Shown here: piece by piece, positions 1-8,810 of the stretch
Layout: each line of letters starts with the position of its first letter
Numbering within the stretch: position 1 is the stretch's first letter
NCBI RefSeq assembly: GCF_004214815.1
Contig: NZ_CP035926.1
Span: forward strand, 1,488,001 to 1,552,000
Length of the DNA: 64,000 nt
Origin: Aliarcobacter thereius LMG 24486
GTDB lineage: Bacteria; Campylobacterota; Campylobacteria; Campylobacterales; Arcobacteraceae
Direction: 5' to 3'
Notes under the pieces: model-generated
What the model was told of the DNA's origin: nothing
The model's database searches: none
What the model saw: the letters and a program-made list of their open reading frames with translations, nothing else
Made by a program: the position numbers and the translations under genes

Positions 1-60
1 GAGGAGTTCTTTTACCAGCTGTCTTCAGTTTTATTTCAGTGCTTTGAACACTCAAAAATA
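1..60 (-). promoter_or_regulatory. probable L10 (rplJL) leader, 3' part outside the window
   Basis: This stretch follows rplA, where rplJ and rplL are expected in this operon. Read on the minus strand it contains GAAGACAGCTGGT, which resembles the conserved 'GUAGACAGCNGGUG' core of the bacterial L10 leader bound by the L10-L12 complex to repress its own mRNA. The match is from memory of the family and the element is cut by the window edge, so this is tentative. No other gene is seen here. Confidence 0.45.
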
Positions 61-90
61 TTGATTTTATCAACACTATTGAATGTTAAA

Positions 91-116
91 TTAGATAAGG
101 ATTTGACCTTATCTAA
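91..116 (-). other. 10-bp stem-loop overlapping the rplA stop codon
   Basis: TTAGATAAGG and CCTTATCTAA form a perfect 10-bp stem with a six-base loop. The rplA stop codon lies in the stem. The following minus-strand bases are only weakly T-rich, so a partial terminator or an RNA processing site between rplKA and rplJL fits as well as a full terminator. Confidence 0.55.
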
Positions 117-807
117 TTTCTAAAAGTTCCATGTTGTCTAAAACAACTGATGGGCTCATAGTTAAACTAATAGCTGCATTAGCAATATATCTACCTTTTG
201 CAGTCGATGGTTTTGCTTTATTAATAGCTGAAATAAAAGCTTCTACATTTTCTTTAATAGCTTCTGCTGAAAAAGATACTTTCCCAACAGCTGCTTGCAT
301 ATTACCTTTTTTATCAACTCTATATGTAACTTGACCACCTTTTGCATCATTAACAGCTTTTGTTACATCCATTGTTACAGTTCCAGTTTTTGGATTTGGC
401 ATTAAACCTTTTGGCCCAAGTATTCTACCCACTTTACCAACAATACCCATACAATCAGGAGTTGCTACTAGAACATCAAAATTAATATTTCCAGCTTGGA
501 TAGCTTCAGCTAAATCATCATTTCCAACAATATCAGCACCAGCTGCTTTAGCTTCATCCATTTTTACACCTTTTGCAAAAACAGCAACTCTTACAGTTTT
601 ACCTGTACCATTTGGAAGAACAACTGCTCCTCTAATCATTTGATCTGCATGTCTTGGATCAACATTTAAATTAAGTGCAACTTCTACACTCTCATCAAAC
701 TTAGCAGATTTTAAATCTTTTATTAAATTACAAGCTTCTTCTAAAGAGTATTTTCTATCTTCAACTTTAGAACTTAATGCTTTATATCTTTTTGAAATTT
801 TTGCCAT
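109..807 (-). CDS. rplA: 50S ribosomal protein L1
   Basis: Ribosomal protein L1 (232 residues) binds 23S rRNA in the L1 stalk and, in other bacteria, represses the rplKA mRNA. The sequence carries the family hallmark [15 protein letters not shown] and the conserved N-terminus KRYK. An in-frame TTG lies five codons upstream, but the ATG at 807 gives the usual MAKISKRYK start and has a GGAG ribosome site about ten bases before it. It follows rplK in the conserved secE-nusG-rplK-rplA order. Confidence 0.97.
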   Translation of the reverse strand: MAKISKRYKALSSKVEDRKYSLEEACNLIKDLKSAKFDESVEVALNLNVDPRHADQMIRGAVVLPNGTGKTVRVAVFAKGVKMDEAKAAGADIVGNDDLAEAIQAGNINFDVLVATPDCMGIVGKVGRILGPKGLMPNPKTGTVTMDVTKAVNDAKGGQVTYRVDKKGNMQAAVGKVSFSAEAIKENVEAFISAINKAKPSTAKGRYIANAAISLTMSPSVVLDNMELLEIR

Positions 808-879
808 ATTTTTACTCCGCAATTTTTATTTTAATTTGCTTCCACTTTTTTAAGGTCTTGTGGTTAGACTCTTGTAGAA

Positions 880-1305
880 TTATAGTTCTACATCAACTCC
901 GATTGATCTAGCTGAACCAGCAACAATTTTTGCAGCTTGTTCTTTATCATCAGTATTTAAATCTTTGATTTTTAAATCAACGATCTCCATGATTTGTGCT
1001 TTTGATAATTTTCCAACTTTATTTTTAAGTGGATTATCACTACCTTTTTTAATTCCTGAAATTTTTTTAATCAATTCAGTCATTGGTGGTTGTTTAACTT
1101 CAAATGTAAAACTTTTATCTGTAAAAATTGTGATAACAACTGGCAATCTATAACCTGCTTTATCTTTAGTTTTTTCGTTAAATGCTTTACAAAACTCCAT
1201 AATATTAACACCTCTTTGTCCTAAAGCTGGACCAACTGGAGGTGATGGATTTGCAGCTCCTGCAGGTATTTGTAGTTTTAAATAACCTTGAATTTTCTTA
1301 GCCAT
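880..1305 (-). CDS. rplK: 50S ribosomal protein L11
   Basis: Ribosomal protein L11 (141 residues, the normal length) forms the GTPase-associated centre with 23S rRNA and contacts elongation factors and RelA. The N-terminal proline-rich stretch with [17 protein letters not shown] and the C-terminal [11 protein letters not shown] are diagnostic. It lies between nusG and rplA on the same strand and is preceded by a large stem-loop in the nusG-rplK gap that may control it. Confidence 0.98.
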   Translation of the reverse strand: MAKKIQGYLKLQIPAGAANPSPPVGPALGQRGVNIMEFCKAFNEKTKDKAGYRLPVVITIFTDKSFTFEVKQPPMTELIKKISGIKKGSDNPLKNKVGKLSKAQIMEIVDLKIKDLNTDDKEQAAKIVAGSARSIGVDVEL

Positions 1306-1344
1306 TGCTATTCCTTTAAAAAATTTAAATAATTAATGATTAGA

Positions 1345-1389
1345 CATTAGGCAAAAAAACTAAAAAGAAGCTAGTTTCTTTGCCTAATG
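1345..1389 (-). promoter_or_regulatory. long stem-loop in the nusG-rplK gap
   Basis: An 11-bp outer stem (CATTAGGCAAA with TTTGCCTAATG) and a 6-bp inner stem (AAACTA with TAGTTT) are separated by one unpaired base on each side, with a nine-base loop. It lies in the leader of rplKA, where L1 binds its own mRNA in other bacteria, so an L1 operator or an intercistronic attenuator are both reasonable. The structure is visible; the function is inferred. Confidence 0.6.
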
Positions 1390-1403
1390 CCTAAATTAAT
1401 TTT

Positions 1404-1931
1404 TTATACTATTCTCTCTACTTGAGTGTAAGATATCTCAACAGGAGTATTTCTTCCAAAAATAGAAACATTCAGTTTCAAAATTCCTGAAACCAGATCA
1501 AAGTCTTCAACAATACCATTAAAGTTTGCGAATGGTCCTTCGTTTATTCTTACCATTTCACCTTCATCAAAAGATATTTTTGGTTTTGCTGCTGCTTTAT
1601 TTTTAGCTTTTTCTAAAATAAGATTAATGTCTTTTTCACTTAAAGCTGTTGGTTTTTTTGATTCACCAATAAATCTTCCAACTTTTGGCATTGATTGGAT
1701 TCTATGCCAAAGTGCTGTATCTAAATCAATTTTTGCAAATGCATAAGCTGGGTAAAGCGGCCTTTCTATAATTACTTTCTTACCTTTTTTTACTTCTATT
1801 AAATCTTCTGTTGGAACTAGAACTTCAGCTATTCTATCATCTTCCATTTCATCTGCTAATTTTAATATTGCTCTCTTTACAGCTAACTCACTTCCAGAAT
1901 AAGTCTGTATTGCGTACCATTTATGTGCCAT
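1404..1931 (-). CDS. nusG: transcription termination/antitermination protein NusG
   Basis: NusG (175 residues) links RNA polymerase to Rho or to the ribosome. The N-terminal NGN domain begins with KWYAIQTYSGSE and carries RPLYPAYAF; the C-terminal KOW domain (about residues 120-175) has EGEMVRINEGPFANFNG, the standard KOW signature. It sits directly after secE with a gap of nine bases, so the two are co-transcribed. Confidence 0.98.
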   Translation of the reverse strand: MAHKWYAIQTYSGSELAVKRAILKLADEMEDDRIAEVLVPTEDLIEVKKGKKVIIERPLYPAYAFAKIDLDTALWHRIQSMPKVGRFIGESKKPTALSEKDINLILEKAKNKAAAKPKISFDEGEMVRINEGPFANFNGIVEDFDLVSGILKLNVSIFGRNTPVEISYTQVERIV

Positions 1932-1940
1932 TTATCTTCC

Positions 1941-2135
1941 TTATCCTAGTATCATTGATAGTCCAAGAGACATAGCACCATCAATTAAAGCTAAAAATAT
2001 AGCTATAACAGTAACAACTATAAATACCGAAATATAAGCTGTTCTAATTTGCTCTTTTATAGGAAATATCACTTTAGATAGTTCAGCTTTTACACTGTTA
2101 AAATAATTACTAGCTTTACTCAAAACTGTCTCCAT
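1941..2135 (-). CDS. secE: preprotein translocase subunit SecE
   Basis: This is the short (64-residue) single-span form of SecE, the clamp subunit of the SecYEG channel. An amphipathic stretch (about residues 12-28, ending in PIKEQIRTAY) precedes one hydrophobic helix (about residues 32-60), the layout of the SecE family in Campylobacterota. It is followed immediately by nusG. tRNA-Trp is just upstream, so it may share that transcript. Confidence 0.95.
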   Translation of the reverse strand: METVLSKASNYFNSVKAELSKVIFPIKEQIRTAYISVFIVVTVIAIFLALIDGAMSLGLSMILG

Positions 2136-2198
2136 CTTTTTAAATTTAATTTTAACTCTTCAAAAAAAGCCAAAACTCTTTTTAAAAAATTAAATTCG

Positions 2199-2274
2199 TG
2201 GCAGGCCAGGAGGGACTCGAACCCCCAGCACTCGGATTTGGAATCCGATGCTCTACCATTGGAGCTACTGACCT
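2199..2274 (-). tRNA. tRNA-Trp (anticodon CCA)
   Basis: On the minus strand the gene folds as a full cloverleaf: acceptor AGGTCAG pairs with CTGGCCT, the D arm contains TAGCTCCAATGGTAGAGC, the anticodon loop is TTCCAAA (anticodon CCA), and the T arm is GGGGGTTCGAGTCCCTC. The discriminator is G and the CCA end is encoded. It lies between rpmG and secE. Confidence 0.97.
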
Positions 2275-2275
2275 A

Positions 2276-2306
2276 TTTAAAAAGCTTGAGATTTCTCTCA
2301 AGCTTT
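2276..2306 (-). terminator. terminator-like hairpin after rpmG
   Basis: AAAGCTTGAG and CTCAAGCTTT form a perfect 10-bp stem with a six-base loop just after the rpmG stop. On the minus strand the stem ends in a T-run. tRNA-Trp begins two bases beyond, so some read-through or a processing role is likely. Confidence 0.6.
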
Positions 2307-2311
2307 AATGA

Positions 2312-2479
2312 CTAAGATTTTAATTTCACTTCTTTATGAATAGTGTGTTTTTTTAATCTTGGACAATATTTTTTTACTTCAAACTTTTCAGTATGAGTTT
2401 TTGGATTTTTCCAAGTAGTGTAGTTAATATCTCCACTTTCTTGGCATTTTAATCCTATTTTAATTCTTATTGCTGCCAT
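2312..2479 (-). CDS. rpmG: 50S ribosomal protein L33
   Basis: A 55-residue protein starting [16 protein letters not shown]. It has [11 protein letters not shown] and [10 protein letters not shown], the conserved pieces of ribosomal protein L33 of the large subunit. Only C12 and C39 of the usual zinc-ribbon cysteines remain, so this is the cysteine-poor (C-minus) form, presumably zinc-independent. It follows tuf with a nine-base gap, the typical tuf-rpmG arrangement in this group. Confidence 0.96.
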   Translation of the reverse strand: MAAIRIKIGLKCQESGDINYTTWKNPKTHTEKFEVKKYCPRLKKHTIHKEVKLKS

Positions 2480-2488
2480 AAAGAATCC

Positions 2489-3697
2489 TTATTTGATGAT
2501 TTCTGAAACAACTCCAGCACCAACAGTTCTTCCACCTTCTCTAATAGCGAACTTTGTTCCTTTTTCTAGAGCAATTGGAGCAACTAATTCTACTGTCATT
2601 TCAACATTATCACCTGGCATAACCATTTCTGTACCTTCTGCTAGTGTACAAGAACCTGTAACGTCTGTTGTTCTAACATAGAATTGTGGTCTATATCCAC
2701 TAAAGAATGGAGTATGTCTTCCACCTTCTTCTTTTGAAAGAATATAAACTTCACATTTAAATGATGTATGTGGTTTAATTGTTCCTGGCTTACAAAGAAC
2801 TTGACCTCTTTCAACATCTTCTTTTTTGATACCTCTTAGAAGAATACCGCAGTTATCTCCAGCTTGACCTTGATCCATCTCTTTTCTGAACATTTCAACA
2901 CCAGTAACTGTTGTTTTTCTTGTATCTCCAAATCCAACGATTTCGATCTCTTCACCAACTTTAATTGTTCCTAGTTCAATTCTTCCAGTAACAACTGTTC
3001 CTCTTCCTGAAATTGAGAAAACATCTTCAACAGGCATTAAGAATGGTTTATCTGTATCTCTTTCTGGAGTTGGGATATACTCATCAACTGCAGCCATTAA
3101 AGCAACAATTTTTTCTCCCCATGGTCCAACTGAACCTTTTTTAGCTTCTTCTAAAGCTTGGAACGCAGAACCAGCAACGATTGGTGTATCATCTCCTGGG
3201 AAATCATAAGTTGAAAGTAACTCTCTAATTTCCATTTCAACTAATTCTAACATCTCATCTTTATCTGAAGGGTCCAATTGATCTTCTTTATTTAAGAATA
3301 CAACTATATAAGGTACTCCAACTTGTTTAGAAAGAAGAATGTGCTCTCTTGTTTGAGCCATTGGTCCATCTGTTGAAGCGATAACTAAAATAGCACCATC
3401 CATTTGAGCAGCACCAGTAATCATGTTTTTAACATAATCCGCGTGACCTGGACAATCTACGTGTGCATAGTGTCTTTTATCTGTTTCATACTCAATATGA
3501 GAAGTAGCAATAGTAATTCCTCTTTCTCTTTCTTCTGGAGCATTATCGATTTGATCATAATCTTTCATCTCTCCACCATATTGTAGAGCTAAAACCGCTG
3601 AAATTGCAGCAGTTGTAGTTGTTTTACCGTGGTCAACGTGACCGATTGTACCGATATTTACGTGCGGTTTGTTTCTTGAAAACTTTTCTTTTGCCAT
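2489..3697 (-). CDS. tuf: translation elongation factor Tu
   Basis: EF-Tu (402 residues) delivers aminoacyl-tRNA to the ribosome as a GTP complex. Visible GTPase motifs are GHVDHGKTT (P-loop), RGITI (switch I), DCPGHADY (switch II) and NKED (normally NKxD). The C-terminal beta barrels end in [12 protein letters not shown]. It is transcribed after four tRNA genes, a common arrangement that ties EF-Tu output to tRNA output, and precedes rpmG. Confidence 0.99.
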   Translation of the reverse strand: MAKEKFSRNKPHVNIGTIGHVDHGKTTTTAAISAVLALQYGGEMKDYDQIDNAPEERERGITIATSHIEYETDKRHYAHVDCPGHADYVKNMITGAAQMDGAILVIASTDGPMAQTREHILLSKQVGVPYIVVFLNKEDQLDPSDKDEMLELVEMEIRELLSTYDFPGDDTPIVAGSAFQALEEAKKGSVGPWGEKIVALMAAVDEYIPTPERDTDKPFLMPVEDVFSISGRGTVVTGRIELGTIKVGEEIEIVGFGDTRKTTVTGVEMFRKEMDQGQAGDNCGILLRGIKKEDVERGQVLCKPGTIKPHTSFKCEVYILSKEEGGRHTPFFSGYRPQFYVRTTDVTGSCTLAEGTEMVMPGDNVEMTVELVAPIALEKGTKFAIREGGRTVGAGVVSEIIK

Positions 3698-3737
3698 AGG
3701 AATATTCCCCTTCTAAATTATTTTATTTGCTTTATTG

Positions 3738-3779
3738 CCCTCTGAGTAGATAAGCCTTATGGCTTCTCTATTCAGAGGG
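3738..3779 (-). promoter_or_regulatory. long hairpin in the tuf leader
   Basis: CCCTCTGA with TCAGAGGG forms the base, and TAGATAAGCC with GGCTTCTCTA continues the stem with one mismatch, around a short TTAT loop. It lies about 40 bases upstream of the tuf start. It may be a tRNA-tuf processing site, a partial terminator or a leader control element; the sequence does not decide between these. Confidence 0.55.
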
Positions 3780-3802
3780 GATTTGCACAAAATGTGCTGA
3801 GT

Positions 3803-3808
3803 ATTATA
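3803..3808 (-). promoter_or_regulatory. possible tuf promoter -10 box
   Basis: TATAAT on the minus strand, upstream of the tuf leader hairpin and downstream of tRNA-Gly. No convincing -35 box is visible, which is usual in this phylum. It could give tuf its own transcript in addition to read-through from the tRNA genes. Confidence 0.35.
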
Positions 3809-3906
3809 TATACTAAATACTAAAAACTAAATTAATGGGATTAAATATATTAAGAGTTATAAATATATGTGCAAATATAACTCAGCTCCCAGTAATCAAT
3901 AAAAAA

Positions 3907-3983
3907 TGGAGCGGGAGACGAGACTCGAACTCGCGACAGTCTGCTTGGAAGGCAGAAGCTCTAGCCAACTGAGCTACTCCCGC
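3907..3983 (-). tRNA. tRNA-Gly (anticodon TCC)
   Basis: Acceptor GCGGGAG pairs with CTCCCGC. The anticodon stem TCTGC/GCAGA encloses CTTCCAA, giving anticodon TCC. The T arm is GCGAGTTCGAGTCTCGT and CCA is encoded. It is the last tRNA before tuf. Confidence 0.97.
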
Positions 3984-3994
3984 AACATTTACCG

Positions 3995-4079
3995 TGGTGG
4001 TGAGAGAAGGATTTGAACCTTCGAAGCCGTAGGCGGCGGATTTACAGTCCGCAGGATTTGACCACTCTCCAACCTCACC
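3995..4079 (-). tRNA. tRNA-Tyr (anticodon GTA)
   Basis: An 85-base class II tRNA with a long variable arm (CCGCCTACGG region). Acceptor GGTGAGG pairs with TCTCACC, the anticodon loop CTGTAAA gives GTA, and CCA is encoded. Confidence 0.97.
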
Positions 4080-4141
4080 ATATTAAAAATTATTGCTCTG
4101 GTCAAGCGCTGTTTTTTAAAACTTACGCACGACTAAAATAA

Positions 4142-4218
4142 TGGAGCTGGTGAAGGGAGTTGAACCCCCGACCTGCTGATTACAAATCAGCTGCTCTAGC
4201 CAACTGAGCTACACCAGC
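4142..4218 (-). tRNA. tRNA-Thr (anticodon TGT)
   Basis: Acceptor GCTGGTG pairs with CACCAGC. The anticodon stem CTGAT/ATCAG encloses TTGTA, giving anticodon TGT. The T arm is CGGGGGTTCAACTCCCT; discriminator T and CCA are encoded. Confidence 0.97.
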
Positions 4219-4231
4219 ATCCAAAAATAAA

Positions 4232-4307
4232 TGGTGGTTCGAGACAGAATCGAACTGTCGACACAAGGATTTTCAATCCTTTGCTCTACCGACTGAGCTA
4301 TCGAACC
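4232..4307 (-). tRNA. tRNA-Phe (anticodon GAA)
   Basis: Acceptor GGTTCGA pairs with TCGAACC. The anticodon stem AAGGA/TCCTT encloses TTGAAAA, giving anticodon GAA. The D arm is TAGCTCAGTCGGTAGAGC and CCA is encoded. It is the first gene of the Phe-Thr-Tyr-Gly-tuf transcript. Confidence 0.96.
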
Positions 4308-4324
4308 ACTGAAAATGGAGTGAA

Positions 4325-4330
4325 ATTATA
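4325..4330 (-). promoter_or_regulatory. promoter -10 box of the tRNA-tuf transcript
   Basis: TATAAT on the minus strand ends 18 bases before the 5' end of tRNA-Phe and lies just after the murD stop. The position fits a sigma-70 promoter for the tRNA operon; the -35 region is not clear. Confidence 0.55.
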
Positions 4331-4348
4331 CAAGTTTGTTTATTAATC

Positions 4349-5509
4349 TTAACTTAAATTAAATACAAACTTTTTAAATTCTTCTCCTCTTTGTAGATAT
4401 GAGCTATATTGATCTAAAGATGCTGCTGCTGGTGATAAAATAGCAATATCATCTTTTTGTAAATTTTCATCTATTCTACTAACAGCAATATCTAAAGTTC
4501 TACACTCTAATACTTCAATATTATAACTTTTACAATAAGTGATTATTCTATAATAATTTGAACCAATAGCATATACTATTAAATTTAATTTTGAGATAGT
4601 TTCAAATAAAATATTTAAATCTACTCCTTTGTCATCTCCACCTAAAATTAAATGTATTTTTTTATCATAATATGGAATAAGTGCATTTAATGTTGCATCA
4701 TAATTTGTTGCTTTACTATCATCAATCCAAAGTCTATTCTTTCTATCATAAAACTCTTCAACTTTATGTTTATCTATTCTAAAACTATTTATCTTTTCAT
4801 AATCTATTTTATCAGTTAATATTTTTTTTGTACACAAAGCCAAAATAGCATCTAACAAAAAAGGTTCTTTGAAATTTATCTTCTCTTTATCTATTTTAAA
4901 GTGTTCACATAAATCATCACTATTTGAATAAGAAATAAGATGTGCAGATGTTTCTATATCTTTAAATTCATTAGGAATAATAGCAATATCATTCTCTTGC
5001 ATAAATTCCAAAGGCTTTAGTTTTGCTTCTTTATAAGCTTCATACGAACCATGCCAAGTTATATGATCATGTGAAATTGGAAGCAGTATATAAATATTTG
5101 GTTTGGCTTCTTTTGTATAATGTAGAGTAAAAGATGAAGTTTCTAAAATCCATATATTTTTACTTTTATCAAGTTTGCTAAGAGGAATTCCTATATTTCC
5201 TCCATAAGATGAATTTAAATCTTCCAATACTACCTGACACATTTGAGTTGTTGTTGTTTTTCCATTTGTTCCACTAATCCATATAGAAAAAGGCATCTCT
5301 TCATAAAATAGATCATAATCACTAATTAAATTAATTGAAGATTTCACTAATATATTATTTGGTGGAATTCCTGGACTTACAACGGTTAAAGTATCTGATT
5401 CTTTATCAAATAAATCTATTTCACTGTCATCGAAAATCTCTGCATCTTTATATACTTCTTTTAATGCGAGTGCTGTTTTACCTTTTCCTAAAATTCTTAT
5501 TTTTTTCAT
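4349..5509 (-). CDS. murD: UDP-N-acetylmuramoylalanine--D-glutamate ligase (MurD)
   Basis: MurD adds D-glutamate to UDP-MurNAc-L-Ala in the cytoplasm during peptidoglycan synthesis. The Mur-ligase ATP loop GTNGKTTTT is at residues 80-88, followed by GGNIGIPL, LETSSFTL and the Mg/substrate region SHDHITWHG; the C-terminal domain has DDSKATNYDATLNAL. At 386 residues it is shorter than the usual 430-450, mainly through a reduced N-terminal domain, as in other Campylobacterota. It is three bases downstream of mraY. Confidence 0.93.
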   Translation of the reverse strand: MKKIRILGKGKTALALKEVYKDAEIFDDSEIDLFDKESDTLTVVSPGIPPNNILVKSSINLISDYDLFYEEMPFSIWISGTNGKTTTTQMCQVVLEDLNSSYGGNIGIPLSKLDKSKNIWILETSSFTLHYTKEAKPNIYILLPISHDHITWHGSYEAYKEAKLKPLEFMQENDIAIIPNEFKDIETSAHLISYSNSDDLCEHFKIDKEKINFKEPFLLDAILALCTKKILTDKIDYEKINSFRIDKHKVEEFYDRKNRLWIDDSKATNYDATLNALIPYYDKKIHLILGGDDKGVDLNILFETISKLNLIVYAIGSNYYRIITYCKSYNIEVLECRTLDIAVSRIDENLQKDDIAILSPAAASLDQYSSYLQRGEEFKKFVFNLS

Positions 5510-5512
5510 CTT

Positions 5513-6574
5513 TTATCTTAACTTTAAACTTAGAAGTGCTATTAAATTTGACATAAATGCTATTATCCAAAACCTTACAATTATTTTATTTTCTTTCCAT
5601 CCTTTTTGCTCAAAATGATGATGAATAGGAGCCATAAGAAAAACTCTTTTTTGTCTTAATTTATATGAACCTACTTGAAGCATAACTGATACTGTTTCTA
5701 AAACAAATATAAATCCAATAAGAAGTAATAATATCTCAGATTTTGAAACAATTGCTAAAAATCCCATTAATGCTCCTAAAGGTAAAGAACCACTATCTCC
5801 CATAAAAACTTCAGCTGGGTAGGCATTAAACCATAAAAATGCTATTAATGAACCAACAATAGCAGCTCCTAAAATAGCTAACTCTCCAGCTATACTAATA
5901 CTAGGAAGCAATAAATAGTTTGCAAATACTGTATGTCCAACAATATATACCAATACAGATAGAGTTGAAAATGCTAAAATTGAAGGAACTGTTGCTAAAC
6001 CATCAAGCCCATCTGTTAAATTCACAGCATTTGAAGAACCTACAATTATAAACATCCAAAAAACTATTGAAAAAATTCCCATTTCAAAAATAGGATATTT
6101 ATAAAAAGGAACATATAAACTACTTGTATGTCCTAAATAATAAATTAAAGCAACAACTATTAATGCACTTAAAAACTGAAATAATAATTTCATTCTTGCA
6201 CTTAAACCTTCTGAATTTTTTGCTTTAGTTATCTTTTTATAATCATCTTGTATTCCAATAAGTGAAAAAAGTGCCAATGTTAATAATCCACCATATACAT
6301 AAAAATTATTTAATTTTGCTGTTAAAAGTGTAGCTATAATGGCAGAAAATATAAAAACTACTCCACCCATAGTTGGAGTTCCTGCTTTTTGCTTATGGTT
6401 TTCAGGAGCTAATTCATAAATTGGTTGCGATGCATTCTTACTTTTAGCCCATTTTATAAATTTTGGCATTAGATACATTGTTAATATAAATGCTACAAAA
6501 AAACTAATTCCTGCACGAACAGAAATATACTGAAAGATGTTGATATCTAAGTGTCTATAGAACCAGTAAAACAA
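5513..6574 (-). CDS. mraY: phospho-N-acetylmuramoyl-pentapeptide transferase (MraY)
   Basis: MraY is an inner-membrane enzyme that transfers phospho-MurNAc-pentapeptide to undecaprenyl phosphate, making lipid I. The 353-residue protein has about ten membrane helices. Its catalytic motifs are [32 protein letters not shown] and [12 protein letters not shown]. The start is a TTG at 6574 with an AAAGG site six bases before it; no ATG gives a full-length protein. It is divergent from gpmI across a 69-base gap and leads into murD. Confidence 0.96.
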   Translation of the reverse strand: MFYWFYRHLDINIFQYISVRAGISFFVAFILTMYLMPKFIKWAKSKNASQPIYELAPENHKQKAGTPTMGGVVFIFSAIIATLLTAKLNNFYVYGGLLTLALFSLIGIQDDYKKITKAKNSEGLSARMKLLFQFLSALIVVALIYYLGHTSSLYVPFYKYPIFEMGIFSIVFWMFIIVGSSNAVNLTDGLDGLATVPSILAFSTLSVLVYIVGHTVFANYLLLPSISIAGELAILGAAIVGSLIAFLWFNAYPAEVFMGDSGSLPLGALMGFLAIVSKSEILLLLIGFIFVLETVSVMLQVGSYKLRQKRVFLMAPIHHHFEQKGWKENKIIVRFWIIAFMSNLIALLSLKLR

Positions 6575-6643
6575 TTTAAACCTTTTTTAGATAAAATTTT
6601 AGGATTATATTATATTAAAGTTTTTAAAAGGTTTAAATAAATT

Positions 6644-8119
6644 ATGAATAAAAAAACACTCCTAATAATAACAGATGGAATTGGTCATAATAGTTCTTGT
6701 GATTTTAATGCATTTTGTAATGCAAAGAAACCAACTTATGATTATCTATTCAAAAATGTTCCTTATAGTTTAATCCACACTTATGGTGAGCATGTTGGTC
6801 TTCCTGCTAATCAAATGGGAAATAGTGAAGTTGGTCATATGACTATTGGAAGTGGTAGAGTTTTATATCAAGATTTAGTAAAAATTCATCTTGCAATAAA
6901 AAATGATACTTTAAAAGAAAATGAAGTAATCAAAAAAACTATTTTAAACTCAAACAATATTCATCTAATTGGGCTTGTAAGTGATGGTGGAGTTCACTCT
7001 CATATTGATCATATTATTGCACTGGCAAAAATATCAGAAAACTTTGGTAAAAAAGTTTGGCTACATTTAATAACAGATGGACGAGATGTAGCACCTGATA
7101 GCTCAAAAAAATATATAAAGAACTTAGTTGATATTTGTAATAAAAATATACAAATTGCAACTATTTCTGGAAGATATTATGCAATGGATAGAGACAATAG
7201 ATGGGACAGAGTTGAAAAAGCTTATAATGTAATTGCAAATGCAGAAGCAAAAACAGCTTTAGATATTTTTACTTTAATAGATAACTCTTATAAAAATAAG
7301 ATTTTTGATGAGTTTATTGTTCCAAGTTCTTTTGATTCATACAATGGAATTAAAGATAATGATGGATTGATTTTTTGTAATTTTAGAAGTGATAGAGCAA
7401 GGGAACTTTCAAGTTGTTTTGCAAAAGATGATTTTAAAGAATTTGATATTAAGAAATTAAATTTAAATATTGCAAGTATGACTGAATATGATAAAAATGT
7501 AAAAATACCTGTTGTATTTCCAAAAGACAATCCTAAAAATACTTTAGCTGAAGTTATTTCAAAGGCTGGTTTATCTCAAGTTCACACAGCTGAAACAGAA
7601 AAATATGCTCACGTAACATTTTTCTTTAATGGTGGAGTTGAAGAACCATTTTTAAATGAAACAAGAGTTTTAATACCATCACCAAATGTTACAACTTATG
7701 ATTTACAACCTGAAATGTCAGCTCCTAAAGTTGGAGTTGCTGTAAGAAAGGCTATGAAAAACAATACAGATTTCATTGTTGTTAATTTTGCAAATGGTGA
7801 TATGGTTGGACATACAGGAGTTTATGAAGCAGCAATAAAAGCTGTTGAAGCTGTTGATTATGAACTTGGTCTAATTATTGAAGAAGCAAAAAACTCTAAC
7901 TATAATGTAGTTTTAACTTCTGATCATGGAAACTGTGAAATGATGAAAGATAAAGATGGAAATATTCTAACAAATCATACAGTTGGAGATGTTTATTGCT
8001 TTGTACTTGCAAAAAATGTAAAAAATGTAAAAGAGGGAAGCTTAAATAATATTGCACCAACAATATTAAAACTGATGGATCTTCCTATTCCAAAAGAGAT
8101 GGATGAAGCACTAATATAA
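6644..8119 (+). CDS. gpmI: 2,3-bisphosphoglycerate-independent phosphoglycerate mutase
   Basis: GpmI interconverts 3- and 2-phosphoglycerate in glycolysis/gluconeogenesis through a phosphoserine intermediate and two manganese ions. The N-terminal metal ligand D11 ([11 protein letters not shown]) and the catalytic serine S61 in [11 protein letters not shown] are present, as are [20 protein letters not shown] and the C-terminal TSDHGNCE. Length (491) is slightly below the usual 510. Its TAA overlaps the next ATG by one base (TAATG), so it is translationally coupled to the ABC ATPase. Confidence 0.97.
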   Translation: MNKKTLLIITDGIGHNSSCDFNAFCNAKKPTYDYLFKNVPYSLIHTYGEHVGLPANQMGNSEVGHMTIGSGRVLYQDLVKIHLAIKNDTLKENEVIKKTILNSNNIHLIGLVSDGGVHSHIDHIIALAKISENFGKKVWLHLITDGRDVAPDSSKKYIKNLVDICNKNIQIATISGRYYAMDRDNRWDRVEKAYNVIANAEAKTALDIFTLIDNSYKNKIFDEFIVPSSFDSYNGIKDNDGLIFCNFRSDRARELSSCFAKDDFKEFDIKKLNLNIASMTEYDKNVKIPVVFPKDNPKNTLAEVISKAGLSQVHTAETEKYAHVTFFFNGGVEEPFLNETRVLIPSPNVTTYDLQPEMSAPKVGVAVRKAMKNNTDFIVVNFANGDMVGHTGVYEAAIKAVEAVDYELGLIIEEAKNSNYNVVLTSDHGNCEMMKDKDGNILTNHTVGDVYCFVLAKNVKNVKEGSLNNIAPTILKLMDLPIPKEMDEALI

Positions 8120-8808
8120 TGATAGATATTAAAAAAATAAAAATTACTAAAGAGAGTATTCCTCTTCTTGATATATCATTTTCAATAAATAATTCAGTTG
8201 CAATTATAGGAGAAAGTGGAAGTGGTAAATCTTTGACTTTAAAAGCACTTTTAGATCTTGTACCTGAAAGTTTGGAATTAGAAAAGAGTATTGACTATAA
8301 ATTTCCTTTAGACTCCAATACTATTGGTTTTATTCCACAAAATCCATTTTTATCTCTATCTTCAATGACAAAAATTAAAGACCAAATATTTTGTGAGGAT
8401 AGTAAAAAAGAGGAAGTTTTTAAACTTTTAAATCTACCTTTAGATATCCTAAATAAATATCCTTCACAAATTAGTGGTGGTCAGGTTCAAAGAGTAATTA
8501 TTGCTATTGCAATTAGCAAAGATATTAAACTTTTACTTCTTGATGAACCAACAACTGCACTTGATTTTGATAATAAAACAAATATCATAAACATAGTAAA
8601 AGAGTTACAAAAGGAGTTAGATATTAAAATTTTATTTGTAACTCATGATATTGCTAGTATTATAGATATTTGTGAAGAAATTATTATTTTAAAAGATGGT
8701 AAAATAATTGAATCTGGTTATACAAAAGAAGTTTTAAATAATCCACAAAGAACTTATACAAAACTTTTAATAAGTTCAAGTTTTAAAGATAAAGAATTTA
8801 GGAAGTAG
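8119..8808 (+). CDS. orphan ABC transporter ATP-binding protein (peptide/nickel type)
   Basis: A 229-residue ABC ATPase with Walker A GESGSGKS (31-38), signature ISGGQVQR, Walker B LLLLDEPT and a switch histidine in FVTHD. The overall type is closest to the DppD/OppD/NikD group that energises peptide or nickel importers. No permease or binding protein is adjacent; it is coupled to gpmI upstream and followed two bases later by a PBP1A gene. It may serve a permease encoded elsewhere. The substrate cannot be told from this window. Confidence 0.8.
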   Translation: MIDIKKIKITKESIPLLDISFSINNSVAIIGESGSGKSLTLKALLDLVPESLELEKSIDYKFPLDSNTIGFIPQNPFLSLSSMTKIKDQIFCEDSKKEEVFKLLNLPLDILNKYPSQISGGQVQRVIIAIAISKDIKLLLLDEPTTALDFDNKTNIINIVKELQKELDIKILFVTHDIASIIDICEEIIILKDGKIIESGYTKEVLNNPQRTYTKLLISSSFKDKEFRK

Positions 8809-8810
8809 TT

